This document shows, in pieces, positions 48,960 through 57,629 of a stretch of DNA of 64,000 bases; within the stretch, counting starts at the first letter, position 1; each line of letters opens with the position of its first letter. The stretch comes from an uncultured Eudoraea sp. Lineage in GTDB: Bacteria; Bacteroidota; Bacteroidia; Flavobacteriales; Flavobacteriaceae. The translations under genes and the position numbers were made by a program. Location of the stretch: the NCBI RefSeq assembly GCF_947258925.1, contig NZ_CAMYKG010000002.1:1-64000 (forward strand), written 5' to 3'. Below the pieces are notes generated by a model. That model was given only the letters and a program-made list of their open reading frames with translations, had not been told where the DNA came from and did no database searches.

Positions 48960-49075
48960 GTTATCTAGCCCTGTTTGCGCAAAAAGCATAATAGTGGTAG
49001 AATGTAGCACCTTCTTTATAGTTAAAGGGTTGCTAAGGTTTCAACGGGTCTATTCCCTACACCTTTCTTGATAAC
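48960..49075 (-). ncRNA. SAM-I (S-box) riboswitch before metH-metF
   Basis: The minus strand shows the S-box core: GTTATCAAGAAAGG, then a GGGAATAGACCC helix, GAAACCTTAGCAACCC, and the AAGGTGCTA block. Closing stem P1 is GTTATC (49070-49075) with GATAAC (48960-48965). It senses SAM and should turn the methionine synthase operon down when SAM is plentiful. No obvious U-tailed terminator follows, so the output mechanism is unclear. Confidence 0.93.
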
Positions 49076-49101
49076 AATGTCAATGTTGTAATGAACTGGC
49101 A

Positions 49102-49132
49102 CAAAGAAACACCACGTGTTATTTAAAAACAA
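49102..49132 (-). promoter_or_regulatory. Probable promoter of the metH riboswitch transcript
   Basis: TTG (49130-49132), a 20-base spacer, then TTTCTTTG (49102-49109), one mismatch from TAnnTTTG. It lies 27 bases upstream of the first riboswitch base on the minus strand. Confidence 0.55.
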
Positions 49133-49327
49133 GGAAAATGTACTTTTTTTGGTTTGACCGGAGCTATGACCAAAGTGGCCGAATGAATACACTAACCCGA
49201 TCAAATATTGAGCTGGTTTTATATTATCAGGCCCAAATTATAAATTGAATTTATACTGTTCTTGATTTAATCACTCTGTCCTTTAATGCCTGATACTATA
49301 AGTTTTGAAATTCAAATAGAGCTCTCC

Positions 49328-49668
49328 TTAGCTATCTGAAATTAGTGTTTCGGTAATTTCATTCATTTTATCAACTTTTTGTTCAAAATCGCCTTTAATT
49401 GTCTTTCTCTAAAGATTAAGATTCTTAACCATCCTGTTGATATCTTGGGGAATGATCTCTTCAAAAAACTTTCTTAATCTTTTAGCCATTGTCGTGGATT
49501 TTCCATTGGTTGATATAGCAATTTTAACATTGCCCTTAGTCGCAATCCCGCCAATATAAAAATCACAAGAAGAAGTGGTGTCAGCAACATTAACAAGTTA
49601 ATGCCTGCTTCTGCAGTCATTGTAAACCATCATGTTAATTTCTGGTTTGTCTGTGATAGCAATCACCA
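49328..49668 (-). pseudogene. Decayed precorrin-2 dehydrogenase (siroheme synthase)
   Basis: The C-terminal half of a precorrin-2 dehydrogenase can be read in one frame: LVIAITDKPEINMMVYNDC, then RSRH, stop, LVNVADTTSSCDFYIGGIATKGN and so on to FEQKVDKMNEITETL. Two nonsense codons break it: TAA at 49598-49600 (where the family has Lys) and TAG at 49409-49411. The N-terminal NAD-binding part is missing. It is fused in frame to a sulfite reductase fragment. The gene cannot make siroheme. Confidence 0.85.
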
Positions 49669-49925
49669 GCGCCCTAAAGTTCTCGAGTCCAAGGTTTTTT
49701 AATTGAAACTTCAATCGCGCTTTGGCCCTGCTTTTTCTTTCGCCATATCTGTAAAATAAACGAATAACAGCCTCCATCATGGGAGTAATTTTCCTGGCCG
49801 CTAGAAATGCATACAATTCATCTGCATGGCGGGGTTGTGAACCTAATCCGCCACCTAACATTACCTTAAAACCTTTTAGACTGTAGTTTGTTTTGGTTAT
49901 AAAGCCCAGAACGCTTATTCTTAAG
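49669..49925 (-). pseudogene. Internal fragment of a sulfite/nitrite reductase
   Basis: About 85 codons match the middle of a flavobacterial siroheme-dependent nitrite/sulfite reductase (GFKVMLGGGLGSQPRHADELY, YGERKSRAKARLKF). The N-terminal third and the whole C-terminal half with the iron-sulfur/siroheme cysteines are gone. It begins at the cysH stop codon and runs in frame into the siroheme synthase remnant near 49668, so two deletions made a chimeric frame (49598-49939). No function is expected. Confidence 0.82.
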
Positions 49926-50544
49926 AATGTAATCCGCATTCGCGGTTTTCTAAAACTTTGGTAGGATCAAAATAAGTATGTTCATTAGGAAGTCCTCTTT
50001 TATTTAAATAGGCATCGAGCCTGGTATCACTCCAATGGTAAAACGGACTTACCTTGAGTACCCCTGTCTCACTTAAGCTTAAAATATTTAAGGTATCCCT
50101 TAAAGCTGTCTGACCCTTTCGGAGGTTTGTAAACCAGACGTCCGGTTTATATTCTGCCATAGCCCTGCGAAAAGGTTCCAACTTTACCTGTTCAGTAAAT
50201 TCTTTATGCCTGGGGTCATCAATATCGGGAATCCCCATTACTGCATCTCTATGTGCTGCTGTTTGTTTGGGTAAAAATAGCTTGATATTCAAATCCAGGC
50301 CAACTATCAATTCTTCTGCATGCCTGTATGTGTTGGGCGTATTATAACCTGTATCACACCAGATAACGGGAATATCCGATTTAACTTCAGTGACCGCATT
50401 TAAAATGGCAACTTCGTAAGGCCTGAAATTTGTAGTTACAACAGGCTTGGAACCATAGAGAATTGCCCATGAAATTATTTCTTCCGGGGGAATTCCTCTG
50501 AAATGATTATTTAAATGCTCAATATCCTCCTTTGATAAACCCAT
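49921..50544 (-). CDS. cysH: Phosphoadenylyl-sulfate (PAPS/APS) reductase
   Basis: 207-aa enzyme of the adenine nucleotide alpha-hydrolase fold reducing PAPS or APS to sulfite. PVVTTNFRPYE, PVIWCDTGYNTPNTYRHAEEL, and the catalytic Cys in the C-terminal ECGLH (residues 202-206) are present, so it looks intact. ATG 50544 gives the usual start; a GTG at 50595 would overlap DUF2061. Its normal partners (sulfate adenylyltransferase, sulfite reductase) are absent or broken here, leaving it stranded. Confidence 0.85.
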   Translation of the reverse strand: MGLSKEDIEHLNNHFRGIPPEEIISWAILYGSKPVVTTNFRPYEVAILNAVTEVKSDIPVIWCDTGYNTPNTYRHAEELIVGLDLNIKLFLPKQTAAHRDAVMGIPDIDDPRHKEFTEQVKLEPFRRAMAEYKPDVWFTNLRKGQTALRDTLNILSLSETGVLKVSPFYHWSDTRLDAYLNKRGLPNEHTYFDPTKVLENRECGLHS

Positions 50545-50567
50545 ATCTGACTTTTTTAAGTTAAAAA

Positions 50568-50831
50568 TTACCGGCCCCACTTGATAGTATTCCACAATCT
50601 TTCATGCATAAAGTACAAGACCATCTTTGTAATCAATTCCACTAATCCAATGGAAAATGCCAAAGAAAGAGTTCCTGTAATTATCCATGATATCAGTATT
50701 GTATCTAATGTTCCTACCAGGCGCCAGCTAATAGACTTAACGATACTTCTTTTCGGATGTTCAGAAGTACTATCTGCTTTATAATTGCTAGGTGTTGTTT
50801 TTCTATCAATTAAAATTCGGTCTGCAATCAT
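50568..50831 (-). CDS. DUF2061 membrane protein
   Basis: 87-aa protein with a polar N-terminus and a DUF2061 domain from about residue 30 (KSISWRLVGTLDTILISWIITG), with two membrane segments, ending in HERLWNTIKWGR. DUF2061 proteins often sit beside sulfate assimilation genes in Bacteroidetes, as here before cysH. They may act in sulfate transport or membrane anchoring. Function unproven. Confidence 0.82.
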   Translation of the reverse strand: MIADRILIDRKTTPSNYKADSTSEHPKRSIVKSISWRLVGTLDTILISWIITGTLSLAFSIGLVELITKMVLYFMHERLWNTIKWGR

Positions 50832-50859
50832 CTATTTTACTTTTACCCTATCGATTTTA

Positions 50860-50930
50860 TAGAGTTAACAAAAATAAAATAATATTTTAGAGTAAGACGT
50901 TAATAATTATTAAATATTCTTTTTACTCTA
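50860..50930 (-). promoter_or_regulatory. Promoter and candidate operators of DUF2061-cysH
   Basis: A -7 element TATTTTTG (50869-50876, minus strand) lies 38 bases before the DUF2061 start. Around it the half-site TAGAGTAA occurs as a perfect inverted repeat (50888-50895 and 50923-50930). A third near copy, TAGAGTTAA (50860-50868), abuts the -7 element. The sites would cover the promoter and so are candidate operators, perhaps for the Rrf2 protein encoded 79 bases upstream. Confidence 0.5.
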
Positions 50931-51008
50931 TAGTTTTAATAGATTAATTAAATTAAGATGCAGTTATTGCGTATGATTCATTGATTTCTCAAGTATTTTA
51001 GAAATGTG

Positions 51009-51422
51009 TTATTCCGAAATAAGATCAGCAAGTGTATTTTTTCTGTAGACTTCCAGGGCACTATCACGAACCTGAAGCATTAACTTGTGGACAGCGCATT
51101 TATTTTCATCGGGACAATCGTCGCACTTTTCATAAAAATTTAGACTTACACACGGCACCATGGCAATAGGACCTTCCAAGACACGTATAACTGTTGTCAT
51201 AGGAATTTCATTGGGTTCTTTTATCAGGTAATAACCCCCTCCTTTTCCCTTCTTCGATCCTAATAATCCTGTTTTGCGCAAAGTAAGTAAAATACTTTCT
51301 AAAAACTTTTGAGGAATATTCTCGTGCCTGGCTATTTCCGAAATCTGCACAGGTTCTCGTTTACTTTGTAATGCTAAATAAGTAAGAGCCTTTAAGCCAT
51401 ATTTGGTCTTTTTAGAAAGCAT
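51009..51422 (-). CDS. Rrf2-family transcriptional regulator
   Basis: 137-aa winged-helix regulator starting LSKKTKYGLKALTYLA with the recognition region ISEIARHENIPQKFLESILLTLRK. A cysteine cluster (CVSLNFYEKCDDCPDENKC, about residues 93-111) could hold an Fe-S cluster as in IscR/NsrR-type members. Between the met operon and cysH, it probably controls sulfur or cysteine genes. It starts 37 bases after metZ, in the same direction. Confidence 0.9.
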   Translation of the reverse strand: MLSKKTKYGLKALTYLALQSKREPVQISEIARHENIPQKFLESILLTLRKTGLLGSKKGKGGGYYLIKEPNEIPMTTVIRVLEGPIAMVPCVSLNFYEKCDDCPDENKCAVHKLMLQVRDSALEVYRKNTLADLISE

Positions 51423-51459
51423 GAAGCGAAGATAGTCAAAATAGGAAGATTTCTATCTC

Positions 51460-52632
51460 TCAAATATTATCCAGCGCCTGTTGGATATCCCCAATAATAT
51501 CATCTACGTGTTCCAATCCAACCGAAATACGTACCATCCCATCTGTGATGCCACATTCCGACCTTTCTTCGGAAGATAATTTGCCATGGGTGGTGGATGC
51601 CGGGTGTGTTACTATACTTCTGGTATCGCCTAGATTAGCGGATAGAGATAACAATCCGATAGAGTCAAAAAATCTCTTGCCCGTATCCAGTCCACCCTTG
51701 ATTTCGAATGCAACGACGCATCCACCAGCTGCCATTTGTTTCCTGGCAAGCTCATACTGAGGGTGGGATTTCAAAAATGGATATTTTACCCAATTAACAC
51801 TTTTATGAGTTTCAAGAAATTCTGCCACTTTTAAGGCATTTGAACAGTGTCTGTCTACTCTAACTCCCAAAGTTTCAAGACTTTTAGAAAGAACCCAGGC
51901 ATTAAATGGAGATAAAGCAGGTCCGGTGATTCTTGAATATCGATAAATCTGATCTATTAAATCAGCTCTGCCGACCGTAATACCCGCTAAAACCCGTCCC
52001 TGACCATCCATAAGTTTTGTGCCAGAATGTATAACGAGATCTGCACCAAATTTTATAGGTTGCTGCAGGTAAGGTGTAGCGAAGCAATTATCAACAATCA
52101 TTATCAAATTATGCTTTTTTGAAAACCGGCCAAGCGCTTCGAGGTCCAGGATATCTACTGCAGGATTTGTTGGGGATTCTACAAATAGTATTTTCGTGTG
52201 CGGAGTAATTAATGCATCAAGTTCAGGCGTTTCAGTTGTTTTGAAATAACTATGGTTTATATTCCATTTAGGGAAAACCTGAGTAAACAGACTATGGGTT
52301 GATCCAAATATACTGCGTGCTGAAAGAATATGATCCCCGCTACTCAATAAAGCAGCGAAAGTTGAAAAAACGGCAGACATTCCGGAGGCGAATGCAAAAC
52401 CATCTTCTGCACCTTCCATTTTGCATACTTTTTCGATGAATTCTGAAGAATTAGGGTTAGAATATCTGGAATAAATATTTCGCTCTTTCTCTTCAGCAAA
52501 GGATGCCCTCATATCTTCACTGTCTTCAAAAACAAAACTGGAAGTAAGGTATAATGGGTTCGAATGTTCCAAAAACCTGGTACGCTCTATTTGTGTACGT
52601 ATTGCCTCAGTTTCAAATCTTTTTTTCTTCAT
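51460..52632 (-). CDS. metZ: O-succinyl/O-acetylhomoserine sulfhydrylase (MetZ type)
   Basis: 390-aa Cys/Met-metabolism PLP enzyme. The PLP Lys lies in IHSGTKLMDGQGR (about residues 200-212), with YSRYSNPN near 50 and the C-terminal THPASTTHGKL block. It makes homocysteine from an acylated homoserine and sulfide, though a cystathionine gamma-synthase or lyase role cannot be excluded. With MetX in the same operon, O-acetylhomoserine is the likely donor. It follows the metX-thrA fusion by 32 bases. Confidence 0.85.
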   Translation of the reverse strand: MKKKRFETEAIRTQIERTRFLEHSNPLYLTSSFVFEDSEDMRASFAEEKERNIYSRYSNPNSSEFIEKVCKMEGAEDGFAFASGMSAVFSTFAALLSSGDHILSARSIFGSTHSLFTQVFPKWNINHSYFKTTETPELDALITPHTKILFVESPTNPAVDILDLEALGRFSKKHNLIMIVDNCFATPYLQQPIKFGADLVIHSGTKLMDGQGRVLAGITVGRADLIDQIYRYSRITGPALSPFNAWVLSKSLETLGVRVDRHCSNALKVAEFLETHKSVNWVKYPFLKSHPQYELARKQMAAGGCVVAFEIKGGLDTGKRFFDSIGLLSLSANLGDTRSIVTHPASTTHGKLSSEERSECGITDGMVRISVGLEHVDDIIGDIQQALDNI

Positions 52633-52664
52633 CCTTACTATAAGCTGTCTTATTTAAAAAGTAA

Positions 52665-55600
52665 TTATCCTTTCTCCGCAATACGCAAAATATCCCCAAA
52701 AACTCCGCGTGCCGTTACGGCTGCTCCGGCTCCTGCTCCTTGTATAACCAAAGGATGTTCACCATATGATTCTGTATAAATCTCTATAATAGAGTCTGAA
52801 CCCTTTACCTGGCCCAAGGCACTTTCTTTGGGAACAGATATCAGTTTTACGTCTAGTTCACCTCGCTCTTTTTGCAAATCCCCATGTAGATCTCCCACAT
52901 ATCGAAGGACATGATTGGGCTCCTGATTATCTTTAATTTTATTAAAAAAATCATCCAGGATATCCAGGTTATCCAAAAATTCCAACACAGTGCCTTTACG
53001 AAGCGATTCGGGGATGAGATTTTGGATGGAAATATCATCAAATTCATTTTCAAGATCCAATTCTCGAGCTAAAATCAATAATTTTCTTCCTACATCATTA
53101 CCGCATAAATCTTCCCTGGGATCAGGCTCAGTAAATCCATTATTAATGGCTTCATTTAAAATTGCAGAAAAAGAAGATTCCCCTTCCGAAAAAGTATTAA
53201 ATATATAGCTCAGAGACCCTGAAAAAACACCTTTTATTCGCGTTATGTTTTCGCCAGACAGGTGTAAAAGTTTAATGGTATCTATCAATGGCAAACCTGC
53301 ACCAACATTGGTTTCATATAGGTATTGTTTCTGTTTTTTTGCCAACTCGTCCCTAATCAAGCTATAGTAATCAAACCCCAGCGTATTGGCAATTTTATTC
53401 GAAGAAACCAAATCGAATCCATTTTCGATAAAATTAAAATAATTAGCCACAAAATCCTGACTTGCCGTATTATCAATGGTAATTAAATTTTCAAGATGAT
53501 GCATTCTGGCATAATCAAAGAGATCCTCAATAGTATAAGACATCCCCTTTTCTTGGATATCCTCACGCCAAGATTCTGAGATACCACTTTTGTTTAAAAG
53601 TAATTTTCTTGAATTCGCCAAAGCAAAGATATTTAGATTAATGCCTTTCCTTTCTTCTATTCCTTTTTTCGATACTAATATCTGATCTACAAGGGTGCCG
53701 CCTACGTTTCCATGTCCAAAAATTGCAAGGTTAACTTTTTTACTAATTCCAAAAATTTGACCATGCATTACATTAAGTGCCTTGTGAAGATCAGATTTCT
53801 TTACCACCAGGCTCACATTCTTTCCTGTTATGGTATTATTAAACAACAGGGGCACTATTTGGTTCTTAATTAAAGCATTATACGGTTTGTGAAAAGTGCT
53901 TAAATCCTGACCAACTATTGAGATAACGGAAACTTCACTTACAATGGTAATCGCATTAATATCACGTGATTGGAAATCGCTTTCAAACTCCATTTCCAAC
54001 GCCCTTTTTGCCAAAAGGGCCTTTTCTGAATTCACCACCAATCCTATTCCTCGCTCAGAAGATCCCTGGGAGATGATACTCACACTGATATTATTCTGGC
54101 TAAGCGTTCTGAAAATTCGCGCATCAATACCTACCTTCCCCAGCAACCCCCTACCTTCGAGGTTAATTAATGCATCGTTTTCAATAACAGATAATGATTT
54201 TATTCCTTCCTTGCTGGACTTCGCACTGATAAGTGTCCCCTCGTTGTCATTGTTAAAGGTATTGAGTATCCTTAGTGGAATATTCTTTTCGATTAACGGA
54301 ATAATGGTCTTTGCGTGTAAAATAGTTGCTCCAAAGTTAGCAAGTTCATTAGCCTCACCATATGATAATTGCGCAATCCTCTGTGCTTCAGCAACATATT
54401 CGGGATTTGCTGTAAAAATACCATCTACATGCGTGTAGTTCTGAAGCTCTTCAGCATCCAAAAAATTAGCAATAAGGGAAGCTGTATAATTACTGCCATT
54501 CCGCCCAAGCGTAGTGGTTTCATCGGTCTCTGTTGATGCGATAAAACCCGTGATCAATGGCACCTCTTCTGTCTTTATTTTGGAAAATTCAAGAAGTACA
54601 TTTTCTCTGGATATCTCTTCCAGAACTTTTGCATCTCCATAAGTCGCATCTGTTTTTATCAACCGGCGGGTGTCAAGCAATTTTGCATTAATCCCTTCCC
54701 CTATTAGCAACTTTGTCATCAACTTGCCCGAAATAAGTTCCCCATATGCCAGAACCTGGTCTTTTATTTTAGCACTATAGTCTCCAAGCAGGGCAACTCC
54801 CTCAAACAATTTTACCAATGCACTGAATTCTTCTGAAAGATTGATATTCTTAAAAGTATGCTTTTGATATTGTTCAAATCTCCCAAATTCCTCTCTATAG
54901 TCTATTCCTTTTGCCGCCTTGTCTAATATGGTTTCGAGTTGATCAGTCCCTTTTTCACGCGCTGACAAAACCACGGCAATGTTTTCGTCATTTTTTACTT
55001 TTTCCTTTATAATTTCTAATACCCTACCCAGGCCTTCTCCATTAGCAAGTGACTTTCCGCCAAATTTTAGAATTTTAATTCTTCCGGATTTACCATTTTT
55101 GTCAAATATCCCTTTAAGTAGCTGCTGCATTTGTTCATATTCAATAAGAAATGCATCATGTCCGTGCAGCGATTGTATTTCACCATAAGTTACATTGCTA
55201 TTGGCTTGGGCTAATTGTTTAAAGGTGTCCTTGTTCTCATTCGCGGTAAAAAAAAGATCAGAATCTACCCCAATAATATGAATATTGGTAGGGCTGTTTT
55301 GTAAATTAACAAATGCATCTTCCCCTTCTCTGGTAATATCTATTGTCTTTAATAACTGGTTAGTCAATTTGTAAGCGGAAAGCTCAAATCGCTCATTCAG
55401 TTTTTTACCATGATGAGACAGCCAACTCTCCACATTAAAAACCTGGAGTTCTTCATTTGTGCTTCTCTGGAACCGTGCTTTAAAAGACTGTGGCGTTCTA
55501 TAACACAGCATAGCATGCATTCTGGCATCGTGTACCGGTTGCTTGGAATTAACAAGAAACTGCTCCTGAATCTGACAATTGGCAATAAGCCAATCTGTTG

Positions 55601-56069
55601 ATTTCCAATCGGCTGCAACAGGAATCAAATGTTCTGTTAGTAAAGGATTCATCGCCGCCATTTCCCAGGCAATTCCACCACCTAAAGAACCGCCTATTAA
55701 GGCATAAATCCGTTCTATATGAAGCGCTTTCAAACCTTCAATAAAAATCCTTGCAACATCACCAGCAACAAAATCTTTATAGTTATCAATTACAAATCCA
55801 TCGTAACCATTACCCGGAATATTGAATGCCAGTACCGTATACTTATTTGTGTCAATACATTTACCGTCACCTATCAAAGTGGCCCACCATCCTTCATAGC
55901 CAGCTACATTTGAATTTCCGGTTAAGGCATGATTAACCAATACAATTGGAGCGGAATGCAATTCCTGACCAAAAAGTTGATAGGATAACTCCAAATCTTG
56001 CACTACCCCACTATAGGTTTTATAAGAGGGGATTTTTATACTTTGAAGTTTTGTATTCTGGTCTTTCAT
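52665..56069 (-). CDS. thrA: MetX - aspartokinase - homoserine dehydrogenase fusion
   Basis: 1134-aa three-module protein. Residues about 1-325 are an alpha/beta hydrolase of the homoserine O-acetyltransferase (MetX) family with nucleophile GGSLGGG, acid GVDSD and HGHD histidine. Residues about 333-770 are aspartokinase (KFGGKSLANGEG) with ACT domains. Residues about 790-1134 are homoserine dehydrogenase (IFGHGNVGGTLVDQ, GVFSGSLSYIFNTF). One chain thus covers aspartate phosphorylation, homoserine formation and its acetylation. It lies downstream of metY in the SAM-riboswitch operon. Confidence 0.92.
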   Translation of the reverse strand: MKDQNTKLQSIKIPSYKTYSGVVQDLELSYQLFGQELHSAPIVLVNHALTGNSNVAGYEGWWATLIGDGKCIDTNKYTVLAFNIPGNGYDGFVIDNYKDFVAGDVARIFIEGLKALHIERIYALIGGSLGGGIAWEMAAMNPLLTEHLIPVAADWKSTDWLIANCQIQEQFLVNSKQPVHDARMHAMLCYRTPQSFKARFQRSTNEELQVFNVESWLSHHGKKLNERFELSAYKLTNQLLKTIDITREGEDAFVNLQNSPTNIHIIGVDSDLFFTANENKDTFKQLAQANSNVTYGEIQSLHGHDAFLIEYEQMQQLLKGIFDKNGKSGRIKILKFGGKSLANGEGLGRVLEIIKEKVKNDENIAVVLSAREKGTDQLETILDKAAKGIDYREEFGRFEQYQKHTFKNINLSEEFSALVKLFEGVALLGDYSAKIKDQVLAYGELISGKLMTKLLIGEGINAKLLDTRRLIKTDATYGDAKVLEEISRENVLLEFSKIKTEEVPLITGFIASTETDETTTLGRNGSNYTASLIANFLDAEELQNYTHVDGIFTANPEYVAEAQRIAQLSYGEANELANFGATILHAKTIIPLIEKNIPLRILNTFNNDNEGTLISAKSSKEGIKSLSVIENDALINLEGRGLLGKVGIDARIFRTLSQNNISVSIISQGSSERGIGLVVNSEKALLAKRALEMEFESDFQSRDINAITIVSEVSVISIVGQDLSTFHKPYNALIKNQIVPLLFNNTITGKNVSLVVKKSDLHKALNVMHGQIFGISKKVNLAIFGHGNVGGTLVDQILVSKKGIEERKGINLNIFALANSRKLLLNKSGISESWREDIQEKGMSYTIEDLFDYARMHHLENLITIDNTASQDFVANYFNFIENGFDLVSSNKIANTLGFDYYSLIRDELAKKQKQYLYETNVGAGLPLIDTIKLLHLSGENITRIKGVFSGSLSYIFNTFSEGESSFSAILNEAINNGFTEPDPREDLCGNDVGRKLLILARELDLENEFDDISIQNLIPESLRKGTVLEFLDNLDILDDFFNKIKDNQEPNHVLRYVGDLHGDLQKERGELDVKLISVPKESALGQVKGSDSIIEIYTESYGEHPLVIQGAGAGAAVTARGVFGDILRIAEKG

Positions 56070-56091
56070 GTGAACGAAATAATTTAAAACC

Positions 56092-56130
56092 GAGTTGAAA
56101 AGTTACCAGTACAGCATAACCATTCAACTC
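56092..56130 (-). promoter_or_regulatory. Intercistronic hairpin between metY and metX-thrA
   Basis: Minus strand GAGTTGAA-TG-GTTA ... TAAC-TT-TTCAACTC: an 8-bp plus 4-bp stem separated by a 2x2 internal loop, with an 11-base loop. No clear T run follows. Possible roles are partial termination, RNA processing or mRNA stabilisation. Confidence 0.45.
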
Positions 56131-56156
56131 AGCTTTGAAAAGAGGTGTTTGGCGTT

Positions 56157-57449
56157 CTAAGCCAGAACAGATTTATCAATAGTTGAAAATGCCTGTTCCA
56201 GATCGGCCTTTAGATCATCTAAATTTTCCAAACCAACAGATAATCGAATTAAATCTTTGGTAACACCTGTAGCTTCCTGTTCTGCATCATCTAATTGCTG
56301 ATGCGTTGTACTTGCAGGATGTATGATCAGAGATTTTGTATCACCTATATTGGCTAAAAGAGAAAAGATCTGTGTTCCATCGGCTATTTTCTTTGCCGAA
56401 TCGTACCCGCCTTTAACACCAAATGTTATTAATCCACTTTGTCCTTTTGGCAGATAAGCCTCAGCCTCTGCAAAATATTTACTGCTTTTTAGACCCGGAT
56501 AATTCACCCAGGTAACTTCATTTCGGCCTTCAAGCCATTCGGCTAGTTCAAGCGCATTATCACTATGCTTTTTCATACGTACCTCTAGAGTTTCAAGACC
56601 CTGGATAATTTGAAAAGCATTAAACGGACTTAGGCAAGCTCCGTGATCCCTCAGGCCTTCGATCCGAACCTTAGCGATAAATGCCGCCGGTCCCAGGGCA
56701 TCATGATATACTAAACCATGATATCCCGGTGAAGGTTCGGTAAATTCCGGAAATTTCCCATTAGCCCAATCAAAAGTACCGGCATCTATTACTACCCCGC
56801 CCAGGGCTGTGCCATTACCATTTATATATTTGGTAAGTGAATGAATAACAATATTTGCTCCATGCTCAATAGGATTTAACAAAGCCGGTGTTGCAACTGT
56901 ATTATCCACGATAAAAGGTACTTTAGCAGCTTTTGCTTCGGCAGATATTGCCTTGAGGTCCAGCACATCAAGTTTTGGATTTCCTAAAGATTCTACAAAA
57001 ATCGCACGTGTATTCTCTTTTACTGCATTACCAAAATTAGAAGGGTCTGAAGGGTCTACAAATGTTGTTGTAATTCCTAATCTGGGTAGGGTAACACTTA
57101 ATAAATTATACGTTCCTCCATACAGGCTGTTTGAAGCTACTATATGATCTCCTGATTTCAACAATACTAAAAGCGCCGTATTAATTGCTCCGGTTCCGGA
57201 TGAAGTAACAACGGAGGCAATACCTCCCTCCAATGCAGACAAACGTTGTTCCAAAATATCATTGGTAGGATTATTTATCCTTGTATATATGTTCCCAATC
57301 TCCGCTAATGAAAATAAATTAGCAGCATGTTCAGAATCATTAAAAACGTAGGCTGTACTCTGATAAATCGGGACTGCACGTGTACCTCCATTTATAGTTG
57401 TGTCATGACCGGCATGTAATGCATTGGTAGAAAATTTGTGTTCACTCAT
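56157..57449 (-). CDS. metY: O-acetylhomoserine sulfhydrylase MetY
   Basis: 430-aa PLP enzyme of the Cys/Met family making homocysteine from O-acetylhomoserine and sulfide. The N-terminal FSTNALHAGHD, PLP lysine in VIHSLTKYINGNGTALGG (about residues 205-222) and the long family-specific insert (FPEFTEPSPGYHGLVY) mark MetY rather than MetZ. First gene after a SAM-I riboswitch, with a leader of about 300 bases. Confidence 0.93.
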   Translation of the reverse strand: MSEHKFSTNALHAGHDTTINGGTRAVPIYQSTAYVFNDSEHAANLFSLAEIGNIYTRINNPTNDILEQRLSALEGGIASVVTSSGTGAINTALLVLLKSGDHIVASNSLYGGTYNLLSVTLPRLGITTTFVDPSDPSNFGNAVKENTRAIFVESLGNPKLDVLDLKAISAEAKAAKVPFIVDNTVATPALLNPIEHGANIVIHSLTKYINGNGTALGGVVIDAGTFDWANGKFPEFTEPSPGYHGLVYHDALGPAAFIAKVRIEGLRDHGACLSPFNAFQIIQGLETLEVRMKKHSDNALELAEWLEGRNEVTWVNYPGLKSSKYFAEAEAYLPKGQSGLITFGVKGGYDSAKKIADGTQIFSLLANIGDTKSLIIHPASTTHQQLDDAEQEATGVTKDLIRLSVGLENLDDLKADLEQAFSTIDKSVLA

Positions 57450-57629
57450 AATGTTCGTTTCTATGTATTCAAATTGAATACTGGTTCTTAATACAATTCT
57501 TTCAGCGACTTTCTCGTCGCTCTTTGGTCAAAAATAATAGTGCAATCCAAGCCTCGGCGCTCTTAAAGGCAACCAGGCATGATTAAAATGTTAATAAGAA
57601 AGATAAATTACTAGGGGTAATTCTATATT

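Noticed and set aside
48921-48960. Forward-strand TTATCAAGAAATTAGGTG resembling the start of an S-box
   Set aside because: The rest of the S-box core (GAAACC, GCAACC, GGTGC) does not follow and no gene lies downstream on that strand.
49022-49204. A 60-codon open frame on the minus strand
   Set aside because: It covers the 5' part of the SAM-I aptamer and its promoter, and its translation resembles no protein.
49200-49327. Possible further remains of an oxidoreductase gene after the siroheme synthase fragment
   Set aside because: A short GTG ATT AAA stretch hints at a start, but no convincing protein similarity can be read in any frame.
57450-57629. An intrinsic terminator after the metY aptamer
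   Set aside because: The only clear hairpin (57504-57521) has no T run after it on the minus strand, so it is not called a terminator.
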